47,587 nucleotides of DNA, from NCBI GenBank assembly GCA_964462535.1, contig CAYWXV010000022.1, forward strand, positions 1 through 47,587, given 5' to 3'. This document shows, one piece after another, positions 18,073-25,388 of the stretch. The DNA is from CAYWXV01 sp964462535 (GTDB lineage Bacteria; Bacteroidota; Ignavibacteria; OLB7). The position numbers were made by a program, and so were the translations under genes. The notes beneath the pieces are model-generated. The model worked only from the letters and a program-made list of their open reading frames with translations. It did no database searches and was not told the DNA's origin. How positions within the stretch are numbered: the first letter of the stretch is position 1; each line of letters begins with the position of its first letter.

Positions 18073-19140
18073 TCATTGGGGTTGATGATCGACGGTGGAG
18101 TCGGGGGTGTCCCCTTCCCAGGATGGCATGGCACGGGGCCGATTCGAGTCGATTCCAGTTGTGTCGATCAACGTGGTGTCATGGGTCGGCCTGGACGTTT
18201 CCGTGACTATCGGTTCGAACCAGACATACCAGACGAAAATCACGGCGAACGCGATCGACCCCGTAATGAGCATCAGTGGCTTCCAACCACTTACACCAAG
18301 CCAGAACCGTCGCCCTCCGCCCACCGCGGCTCCGGTTGTTGAAGGTGCATCCCTTTCGTCGGAACGCGAATCTGCCTCGACCCTGGCGACAACGACGGTT
18401 ACGTTGTCCTTCCCCCCACCCTGGAGCGCAGCCTCAACAAGCGCATCACAGACTGCACGCACGGATCTGTTCGAAGCCAGCAATCGCTCGATGTCAGCAT
18501 CGGGAACCATGGCGTTCAGCCCGTCGCTGCAGATGAGTATCCTGTCCCCATCGTTCAGCTCGATAGCCGAAACGTCAGCGTGTACCGAATCACTTCCATC
18601 CAGGGCCCGGGTAATCACGTTCCGTCGCGGGTGCACAGCTGCCTCCGCTTCTGTGATCTCCCCACGGCGCATCATGTCAAACACAAGCGAATGATCGTCT
18701 GTAAGCCTCTCCAGTCCTCCTTCACGCAGACGATACACGCGACTGTCACCTACGTGGGCGATCAACGCTCGACGTCCCTCCACCCAGACGCTGGCAAGCG
18801 TGGTTCCCATTCCGGCCACGTTAGGATTCTCAGCAACCTCCAATCGCATGCTACTCGTCGCGGCGGCGACTGCCGACTGTATCTGGTCACCATCAAACGG
18901 ACCCGCCTGTGTAATGTGTCCTACGAAGGCCCGGAGAGCAACGTTGCTGGCCACGCTCCCGGCTGCATGACCACCCATACCGTCACAGACCACCAGCGCA
19001 AGTCGGCCATTGTCGACACTGATCGCCAGATCGTCCTGATTCTCGGAGCGCCTGAGCCCGACGTCCGTTCTGGCTCCCACGTCAATGTGAAGGCCGCCCG
19101 ACCGGTATTCGATGCTCTCGACGTCAACGCCGGTGCTCAC
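18073..19140 (-). CDS. PP2C-family Ser/Thr phosphatase with C-terminal transmembrane anchor
   Basis: 355 residues. The GTG start overlaps the kinase stop codon (GTGA), a strong sign of translational coupling. Metal-binding motifs of PP2C are present: SENQDD (32-37), VCDGMGGHAAG (51-61), MGTTLAS (111-117), AHVGDSRVYRL (128-138), CSDGLNAM (204-211) and GGKDNVTVVV (242-251). A linker leads to a transmembrane helix at about 286-307 and a short 48-residue extracytoplasmic tail. This is the PstP layout, placing the catalytic domain in the cytoplasm next to the kinase. It should reverse phosphorylation made by the adjacent kinase. Confidence 0.95.
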   Translation of the reverse strand: MSTGVDVESIEYRSGGLHIDVGARTDVGLRRSENQDDLAISVDNGRLALVVCDGMGGHAAGSVASNVALRAFVGHITQAGPFDGDQIQSAVAAATSSMRLEVAENPNVAGMGTTLASVWVEGRRALIAHVGDSRVYRLREGGLERLTDDHSLVFDMMRRGEITEAEAAVHPRRNVITRALDGSDSVHADVSAIELNDGDRILICSDGLNAMVPDADIERLLASNRSVRAVCDALVEAALQGGGKDNVTVVVARVEADSRSDERDAPSTTGAAVGGGRRFWLGVSGWKPLMLITGSIAFAVIFVWYVWFEPIVTETSRPTHDTTLIDTTGIDSNRPRAMPSWEGDTPDSTVDHQPQ

Positions 19141-21125
19141 CGTTGGACCTCCACGCTCTTGATGCGAGGTCCTCCGTCATCCACGATCGTGAACGAGAAA
19201 CGGTACCGCTTCGTATCGCCTGCGGCCGTTGTCACGTCTGCGACGGCCACGACTCTATCGGCATCGTTGGACGTCCCGATCAGTCGCCACTGACCCGAAG
19301 ACAGGTCATTGAGAAGATCCTCTCGAAGCGCTCCCGACGTTGCTGGCGCAAGTGCTGCAGCTATGGCTGTCCCTCCCGATCCGCTCTCGAGCCCTTTCAT
19401 CGTCGTCTCCACGACTCTTCGCTTGATTTCGTCGGTCAGGATTTTTGGCTGGTCAATGTCCACCACCATCGGCTCGGTTGCCGAATCGGCTGGCGCTGTC
19501 GTATCGGGGGGAGTCTCGGGTTGGAGCCTCTGGTTCTCACGTTTGGTCCATTTCTCCACCTGGCTCGTAATCAGCCATTCTCCGTCAATGATCTCAATCT
19601 TCAGGATGTTTGATGTCGTCCCCTTTAGAATGAGCGAATCGTCTCGGAGACGCTGGTAGGATATGATCCACTCCGTTTCCACGATGGAGTCGCTGACAGC
19701 TCGCGCGCGTCTGATCTCGATTTCGAAGCGATCCGTGGTCACGATCCGCTTCTGGAACGCAGCCAGGTCGGCGGCGATGCCCTTCCGATTCGTGTTCTTC
19801 AGATTGAAGAAGCGGACTCCACTGTCGGCATAGAGAGAAGCGAGTGCGGGTGGATTGCCGTCTAGCGTGAATCTTTGGACGTCCGATGCAACCTTGCGAG
19901 ATATCAGCGCGGCGAGCGAATCGTTCAGCTTCGTACCAGGGACCGGCGTGTCATCGTTCAACGCACGTTGAATCGACGGCCATGCGAAGTAGCCCCCGAC
20001 CGCGACCACGACAACGATCAGCACTATCCACGGCCAGGGATTCGACCGCCCACCAGACGGCACAGAGCGATCGATATCGGTCGACCTCGTTGCCACGCCA
20101 CCGGGCGTCGAGCGACCTGGTTGGGGTGCGGTTACCGTCGGTGCTGAGTCGATGTCTGCGGGAAACGTCTGAGGTACGCTGGAGGCTGCGACGCCCACCA
20201 CTTCGAGCGCACCAAGGAACTCCGCGCAGCTCTGAAAACGATCGGCAGGGTTCTTGGCGGTCGCCTTCTGAAGCATCCGAACGACGTCGTCGGGAATGGA
20301 AGGGTTGTAGGTCTTGGGATCGGGAAGTGGTCTGTTCAGAATCGAGTCAACGACCTCCATGTAGGCGGCGGGGGTCTGCGCATCTCGCATGTATGGCCGT
20401 CGCCCCGTCAGGGTTTCGAACAGCGAAATGCCCAGCGAATAGATATCACTCCGATGATCGACTGCGCCACCCCGCGCCTGCTCCGGTGACATATACTCCG
20501 GAGTTCCAAGCCCTTGCTGAGTGGACGTCTGCGCCTCCTGCCACGCAAACTTTGCAATGCCAAAGTCGGCAAGGCGGGCTCGATCGTCCCATCCAACAAG
20601 GATGTTTGAAGGCTTGATGTCCCTGTGGATGATGCCAAGGCGATGGAGATGATCAAGCGCGCGTAGCATCTGCCGGAAGTAGCCTCGAGCCCGTTCGAGG
20701 GGGAGGGGACCGGACTCTGTGTGAATAATCCGCGAGAGGGATCGCCCATCAACGTACTCCATGACGAGAAAGAACTCGTCACCGAAGCGGAAGCTGTCAA
20801 TCAGGTGGACGATGTTCTCGTGTCCCAATCCGCGCTGGATGTCTGGCTCGCGCTGCAGACGGGCCTCGTAGTCGGTTGCCACGTTATCTGCGCGAATCGC
20901 TTTCACGGCCACGATCTCTCCAGAATCCGTGGCGCGCGCGCGGTAGACGCGACTCATGCCGCCAACACCGATTTCCTGGAGCAATTCGTATCGACCGACG
21001 ATGCGGCCTGATGCACCGTTGGCTGGTGTAGGGCCTGATTGGTTTTGAGACACGATGTTGGGGAGTTTGATTCCGCTGGAGCCGGGCGTCAAGATACGAC
21101 TCGGGGGACCTTTGTCCGGCGACAC
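19137..21125 (-). CDS. Transmembrane Ser/Thr protein kinase with extracytoplasmic NTF2-like domain
   Basis: 662 residues from GTG 21125; no ATG precedes the kinase domain. The Hanks-type domain (about 45-310) is complete: glycine loop EIGVGGMSRVY (51-61), Lys75 in VAVK, HRDIKPSN (167-174), DFG (187-189) and GTPEYMSPEQ (208-217). A Pro/Thr-rich juxtamembrane linker follows, then one transmembrane helix (about 365-383). The outer part (about 395-662) has no PASTA repeats. Residues about 405-525 (SLYADSGVRFFNLKN, IEIIDGEWLITSQ) look like an NTF2/SnoaL-type fold, and residues 560-662 form a second alpha/beta region ending VDDGGPRIKSVEVQR. First gene of the kinase-phosphatase-FHA-PBP-SEDS operon. 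Confidence 0.93.
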   Translation of the reverse strand: MSPDKGPPSRILTPGSSGIKLPNIVSQNQSGPTPANGASGRIVGRYELLQEIGVGGMSRVYRARATDSGEIVAVKAIRADNVATDYEARLQREPDIQRGLGHENIVHLIDSFRFGDEFFLVMEYVDGRSLSRIIHTESGPLPLERARGYFRQMLRALDHLHRLGIIHRDIKPSNILVGWDDRARLADFGIAKFAWQEAQTSTQQGLGTPEYMSPEQARGGAVDHRSDIYSLGISLFETLTGRRPYMRDAQTPAAYMEVVDSILNRPLPDPKTYNPSIPDDVVRMLQKATAKNPADRFQSCAEFLGALEVVGVAASSVPQTFPADIDSAPTVTAPQPGRSTPGGVATRSTDIDRSVPSGGRSNPWPWIVLIVVVVAVGGYFAWPSIQRALNDDTPVPGTKLNDSLAALISRKVASDVQRFTLDGNPPALASLYADSGVRFFNLKNTNRKGIAADLAAFQKRIVTTDRFEIEIRRARAVSDSIVETEWIISYQRLRDDSLILKGTTSNILKIEIIDGEWLITSQVEKWTKRENQRLQPETPPDTTAPADSATEPMVVDIDQPKILTDEIKRRVVETTMKGLESGSGGTAIAAALAPATSGALREDLLNDLSSGQWRLIGTSNDADRVVAVADVTTAAGDTKRYRFSFTIVDDGGPRIKSVEVQR

Positions 21126-21188
21126 GACGTCCGAAGAGCGTCATACACGACCTTCACCGACCGCCGTTACACCCCAAGCATTGCGACG

Positions 21189-21220
21189 TTGTGTTATCTA
21201 CCGGACAGTTCCTACTTTCC
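21189..21220 (+). promoter_or_regulatory. Possible promoter of the O-methyltransferase gene
   Basis: TTG at 21189-21191, a 21-base spacer, then TACTTTCC at 21213-21220, a two-mismatch version of the TAnnTTTG -7 element. The spacing equals that of the clearer tRNA-Thr promoter. It would give a leader of about 45 bases. Confidence 0.35.
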
Positions 21221-21271
21221 CGCCGCATCGAATCTGCATCCACTCTCACGACACGTAATCAACGACCCAGT

Positions 21272-21937
21272 ATGAAGGGAACTCCACTGACAGATGCAAT
21301 CGTCGACTATGCTATTGAGCTGTTCGGCGTGGAGGACGATCTGTTGAAGACATTGAAGGTGGAAGCCGCCGCAGCCGGCATCCCGGAGATTCAGATCAGT
21401 CCGGAACAGGCCGCCTTCATGCAGGTACTTCTGAAGGGAATTAGGGCGCGCCGAGTTCTCGAGGTCGGCACGCTTGCTGGATATAGTGCTATCGTCATGG
21501 CACGCGCACTCCCCGATGATGGGATCGTCACGACGATTGAGCGCGACCCCTTCCACGCCGAGTTCGCCAGGGAAATGGTGCGGCGGGCGGGGCTGGAACA
21601 TCGCGTGGATGTCATAATCGGTGCCGGCCTTGATGTGCTTGAGCGCAATCTGGCGGAAACGGGTCCATACGACTTCGCCTTCATCGACGCCGACAAGATC
21701 AACTACGTGCGGTACCTGGAGCTTATCATTCCGAAAATGCGCCCGGGAGGAATGATTGCCGGAGACAACGCGATGGCGTGGGGTCAGATTGCGGATCAAA
21801 ACGTCGAGAACGAGAGCGTCGCCGGGATGCAGGAGTTCAACCTGGCAATGGCACACCACCCACTTCTTCAGGCGGCCCTTGTGCCCATCGGAGATGGAAT
21901 GTGTGTCGGTGTGCTTGGGGGCGGCACCGCGGCGTAA
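21272..21937 (+). CDS. SAM-dependent O-methyltransferase (family 3, CCoAOMT-like)
   Basis: 221 residues from ATG 21272; an upstream in-frame start at 21191 adds a non-conserved stretch. The Rossmann fold shows the SAM-binding motif RVLEVGTLAGYSAIVMA (about 60-76), an acidic residue in TTIERDP and the family hallmark DFAFIDADKINYVRYLE with GGMIAGDN, where the acidic residues bind a divalent metal. Related bacterial enzymes methylate catechol-like or hydroxylated small molecules; the substrate here is unknown. It is divergent from the kinase operon and heads a series of plus-strand genes. Confidence 0.9.
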   Translation: MKGTPLTDAIVDYAIELFGVEDDLLKTLKVEAAAAGIPEIQISPEQAAFMQVLLKGIRARRVLEVGTLAGYSAIVMARALPDDGIVTTIERDPFHAEFAREMVRRAGLEHRVDVIIGAGLDVLERNLAETGPYDFAFIDADKINYVRYLELIIPKMRPGGMIAGDNAMAWGQIADQNVENESVAGMQEFNLAMAHHPLLQAALVPIGDGMCVGVLGGGTAA

Positions 21938-21973
21938 GCAACCTTTCACTAACAAGAACAGAGCAATCAACGG

Positions 21974-22252
21974 ATGAACCACCAGGAGACGTACGAAGAG
22001 CTGAAAGAACTGGCCCGAACGATGGGCCTTCCTATCCGTGTTGAGATAGGTGATTTCGATGGGGGCCTGTGCACGATCCGCGACCAGCAGGTGATTCTTG
22101 TCAACCGACGCCACCCGCTGAATCGTCGCATCAGCCTGCTGGCACGGAGTCTGTACACCATGGGTCTTGATGACATCTTCGTCAAGCCGGCCCTCCGAAA
22201 TATCATTGACGACGAAGTCGCGGCCCAGACTGGAGGTGGTTCCGATCAATAG
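21974..22252 (+). CDS. Small conserved protein of unknown function
   Basis: 92 residues. The core (IGDFDGGLCTIRDQQVILVN, then a helix, then MGLDDIFVKPALRNIIDDE) is a pattern I recall from small uncharacterised proteins in Chlorobiota and Bacteroidota, but I know no function. No signal peptide, transmembrane segment or metal-binding cluster is present. It lies 36 bases after the methyltransferase and before a stem-loop that precedes ribE. Confidence 0.78.
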   Translation: MNHQETYEELKELARTMGLPIRVEIGDFDGGLCTIRDQQVILVNRRHPLNRRISLLARSLYTMGLDDIFVKPALRNIIDDEVAAQTGGGSDQ

Positions 22253-22268
22253 GTCGTATCGAATGTGG

Positions 22269-22292
22269 CAAGGCCCGGGTGTCCGGGCCTTG
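22269..22292 (+). terminator. Strong stem-loop between the small conserved gene and ribE
   Basis: Perfect 10-bp stem CAAGGCCCGG / CCGGGCCTTG with a GTGT loop. The following sequence TCGTTC is only weakly U-rich, so it could be a leaky terminator or a processing/stability hairpin 27 bases upstream of the ribE start. It is far too small to be an FMN riboswitch. Confidence 0.55.
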
Positions 22293-22318
22293 TCGTTCAA
22301 CAGCAGCCCTCAGAAGCA

Positions 22319-22912
22319 ATGTTTACAGGATTGATTGAAGGGATCGGGAGCGTGACCGCCATTGAAGACTCTGGTGGTGTACGCCGTTTGACGATAGACG
22401 GCGGAGCCATCGCCGCTGGACTAGCTATCGACGACTCAATTGCCGTCGATGGTTGTTGTCAGACGGTGGTGAAGGCCGTCGGGACGGAGTTCACCATGGT
22501 TGCCGTCGAGGAGACGTTGTCAAAAACGACGCTTGGAGACTTTGGACTTGAAACACGTGTAAACCTTGAGCGCGCCCTTCGTGTTGGAGATCGGCTCGGG
22601 GGGCATTTCGTAATGGGTCACGTCGATTGCGTCGGAACTGTCGTGGAAGCGGCCGCACGCGAAGGTTCGTGGATATTCTGGATCGAGTATGACAACGAGT
22701 TCGCCCAGCTCGTCATACCGGTTGGCTCCATCGCCGTCAATGGTGTGTCGCTGACGGCCGCCCGGGTCGAGAGCAATCGTTGCATGGTCTCCATTATTCC
22801 GCACACATACCATGTCACGACCTTCGGATCGCTGGCCGAAGGCGATCGAGTGAACCTGGAGTTCGATATGATCGGCAAGTACATTCGGAATTTCATCACG
22901 CCACAATCGTAG
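22319..22912 (+). CDS. ribE: Riboflavin synthase, alpha subunit
   Basis: 197 residues with the invariant N-terminus MFTGLIEGIG, which fixes the start at 22319. The two lumazine-binding barrels are seen as an internal duplication: SIAVDGCCQTVV with GGHFVMGHVDC in the first and SIAVNGVSLTAA with TTFGSLAEGDRVNLEFD in the second. The C-terminus LEFDMIGKYIRNFI is typical. It converts two 6,7-dimethyl-8-ribityllumazine molecules to riboflavin in the cytoplasm. The first barrel has GCC where GVC/GIC is frequent. It is followed 3 bases later by an unknown gene. Confidence 0.96.
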   Translation: MFTGLIEGIGSVTAIEDSGGVRRLTIDGGAIAAGLAIDDSIAVDGCCQTVVKAVGTEFTMVAVEETLSKTTLGDFGLETRVNLERALRVGDRLGGHFVMGHVDCVGTVVEAAAREGSWIFWIEYDNEFAQLVIPVGSIAVNGVSLTAARVESNRCMVSIIPHTYHVTTFGSLAEGDRVNLEFDMIGKYIRNFITPQS

Positions 22913-22915
22913 GCC

Positions 22916-23668
22916 ATGCCCCGCGCTCTGAGATACTACGTAGAGGAGAACGACAGTAACGTCATCGAAAACGGGGAGTGGGGAGAAATAGTCCGCCTGC
23001 AGCACTGGTACAACTCCGAGTTCATCTGGACGTGCGATCGCATCGGACTGAAGAGGTATATCCTGTTCCCCAACTACGATCGTATGCCGGACATGCCCTA
23101 CAACACAGCCCGCTTTCATTTCAGACGGAGACTGCTCGCAAAGAAGATCGAGCTGAAGGATGAGGTGGGTGCGGTCAAGGCGATGGAGGAAGAGGGGCTA
23201 TTCAACGTCCGTTGGGGAGGTGTTCGCGACGACTCGATAGCAAGCGGAATCACACACATCGCCGACAACGAGTTCAATGCCTACCTGTTGTCCGAGTTCC
23301 TTCTGAAATGCTCCACCATTTCGCGCGGTGCTACGTTCACCATCGAGGACGAGGGGCGATTCGTCCTCTGTGGTCGTGTTGCATTCCGGGATGGCGAGAT
23401 TCTGGTTCGTCGGACGGACCTCTATCCCGATGGTGATGTTCCGTTAGACATTCCGCAGCTCTTCTCCGTTGTCGATCCTGCGCGTTACGATGATCACCCG
23501 CGCTTCACCCAGAGTGTTGAGGACTTCGACGACCTCGATGACGATGCCCGTGTGGAATCCACCAGTGATTATCGCGCTCTGGGGTTCGCCAACAACTACG
23601 ATACGGCATGGGGGGACACAGAGGGTCTTAATCTCCAAATGAGAGCGCGAAAGGTTGAATTGATTTGA
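22916..23668 (+). CDS. Uncharacterised 250-residue protein
   Basis: Not recognised. It is soluble, without a signal peptide or membrane segment. The first 60 residues are rich in aromatic amino acids (GEWGEIVRLQHWYNSEFIW, KRYILFPNYDRMPDMPYN), then a basic helix (FHFRRRLLAKK) and a helical region. The C-terminal third is acidic (SVEDFDDLDDDARVESTSDY). It starts 3 bases after ribE and overlaps the possible TTG start of the gamma-glutamyltransferase gene, so it is probably cotranslated with both. Codon use looks like that of its neighbours, so it is likely a real gene. Confidence 0.75.
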   Translation: MPRALRYYVEENDSNVIENGEWGEIVRLQHWYNSEFIWTCDRIGLKRYILFPNYDRMPDMPYNTARFHFRRRLLAKKIELKDEVGAVKAMEEEGLFNVRWGGVRDDSIASGITHIADNEFNAYLLSEFLLKCSTISRGATFTIEDEGRFVLCGRVAFRDGEILVRRTDLYPDGDVPLDIPQLFSVVDPARYDDHPRFTQSVEDFDDLDDDARVESTSDYRALGFANNYDTAWGDTEGLNLQMRARKVELI

Positions 23669-23682
23669 ATGTGATTGGTCCG

Positions 23683-25383
23683 ATGTCACGATTGTCTCTC
23701 CTACTTCTGCTTCCGCTTCTCGTTGCCGCATGTTCTCCCCATTCGGGCGATCCGTCCGCGTTCGGCCGCCGGTTCATGGTATCAACGGCGCGGCCAGAGG
23801 CAACCGCGGCCGGCGTCGAAATACTCCGCGATGGCGGGAACGCGGTGGATGCGGCAGTCGCGATCGGGTTCGCGCTCGCCGTCGCATATCCTGAAGCTGG
23901 GAATCTCGGCGGGGGTGGTTTCATGGTGATCCGCATGGCTGATGGGCGCACCACTACGATCGATTTTCGAGAGGTTGCCCCCCGCAATGCAAAGCGCGAC
24001 ATGTTCCTTGACAACGAAGGGGAGCTTGTACCTGAGCGCTCTACCGCCGGTCCGCTGGCAGCAGGCGTTCCGGGCTCACCAGCCGGACTGCTGTATGCCC
24101 TGGACAAGTACGGCACTCTTGACCGAAAGCGTGTGCTTGAACCTGCGATTCGCCTTGCAGGCGATGGTATTGTCGTCGGGGAGGAACTGGCCGCGGATCT
24201 GAACGACAAGCTCCACTCGCTGGCAGGAATCGCTTCCACCTCTGCTGTCTGGCTCAACGGTCACTATCCACCACGTTCCACTGATACGATTCGGCAGAAA
24301 GACCTGCAGGCAACACTTCAGCGAGTTTCGGATTCCGGACGCGAGGGGTTCTACGGCGGAGAAACGGCTCGATTGATTGTTGAGTACATGAAGGAACAGG
24401 GGGGGATAATTGACAGTGTAGACCTCGCCTTGTATCGCCCGGTGGAACGGGAGCCCGTTATCGGCACCTATCGGGGTGCAACCGTCATTTCCATGCCGCC
24501 CCCTTCCAGCGGTGGCGTTCTGCTGATTGAGATGCTCAACATGCTGGCGGGATACGATTTCTCGCAGATAGCGTGGCACTCCTCACAACACGCGCACATC
24601 CTGGTCGAGGTAATGCGCCGCGCATATGCCGACCGGGCCGAGTTTCTGGGCGATCCGGACTTCTATCCCGTTCCCACTGACGTCCTTCTCAGCACGGCGT
24701 ACGCAGATAAACGGAGATCCACAATCGGCGGCCGCGCGACACCAAGTGCTTCGATTACGCATGGCGAGATATCGATCCCGTGGCGAGAGGGGACAGAAAC
24801 CACTCATTATTCAGTTGCCGATTCGTACGGTAATGTTGTCGCCGTAACGACCACGCTGAATGGGTATTTCGGGAATAAGATGATCGTCGATGGTGCCGGG
24901 TTCTTCCTGAATAATGAAATGGATGATTTCAGTGCAAAGCCGGGGACTCGAAATATGTTTGACCTGGTGGGAGCTACGGCCAACGAAATCGCGCCCGGCA
25001 AACGGATGCTCTCATCCATGACCCCTACGATTGTGTTGCGAGAGAACAAACCCTGGCTTGTTGTCGGAACGCCTGGTGGCTCAACGATCATCACGACGGT
25101 GCTCCAGGTTATCCACGCTCAAATTGATTACGGGATGCCCCTCCACCAGGCAATCCAGGAGCCACGCATCCATCATCAATGGATACCCGATTCCATCATG
25201 TTCGAATCGGGGGCCTTCACGCAGGAGACGATTGTGCAACTGACATCGCTTGGATATACTCCCGTCAGACGCATAGGATCGTCCGGACGAGTCGATGCAA
25301 TTCGCATCGATTGGAATGGAGATTACAGGATTCTGAGAGGGTGGTCGGACCGTCGTGGTGCGGGAAGAGCGGCTGGAGAATAG
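23683..25383 (+). CDS. ggt: Lipoprotein gamma-glutamyltransferase
   Basis: 566 residues from ATG 23683; a TTG at 23665 would add six residues and overlap the previous stop. The N-terminus MSRLSLLLLLPLLVAAC is a lipoprotein signal with lipobox LVAA-C, so the enzyme is probably anchored in a membrane facing the periplasm. Hallmarks of the family are seen: DGGNAVDAAVA, GNLGGGGFMV, GVPGSPAG, PPPSSGGV and the autocleavage site ahead of Thr373 in T-T-H-Y-S-V-A-D, which becomes the nucleophilic N-terminus of the small subunit. TPTIVL and GTPGGSTIITTV follow. It cleaves gamma-glutamyl bonds such as that in glutathione. It is convergent with the mutase-like gene, 5 bases apart. Confidence 0.95.
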   Translation: MSRLSLLLLLPLLVAACSPHSGDPSAFGRRFMVSTARPEATAAGVEILRDGGNAVDAAVAIGFALAVAYPEAGNLGGGGFMVIRMADGRTTTIDFREVAPRNAKRDMFLDNEGELVPERSTAGPLAAGVPGSPAGLLYALDKYGTLDRKRVLEPAIRLAGDGIVVGEELAADLNDKLHSLAGIASTSAVWLNGHYPPRSTDTIRQKDLQATLQRVSDSGREGFYGGETARLIVEYMKEQGGIIDSVDLALYRPVEREPVIGTYRGATVISMPPPSSGGVLLIEMLNMLAGYDFSQIAWHSSQHAHILVEVMRRAYADRAEFLGDPDFYPVPTDVLLSTAYADKRRSTIGGRATPSASITHGEISIPWREGTETTHYSVADSYGNVVAVTTTLNGYFGNKMIVDGAGFFLNNEMDDFSAKPGTRNMFDLVGATANEIAPGKRMLSSMTPTIVLRENKPWLVVGTPGGSTIITTVLQVIHAQIDYGMPLHQAIQEPRIHHQWIPDSIMFESGAFTQETIVQLTSLGYTPVRRIGSSGRVDAIRIDWNGDYRILRGWSDRRGAGRAAGE

Positions 25384-25388
25384 GCTGG

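Noticed and set aside
22269..22318. FMN riboswitch upstream of ribE.
   Set aside because: Only a 10-bp hairpin fits between the genes; the multi-branched conserved RFN sequence is absent.
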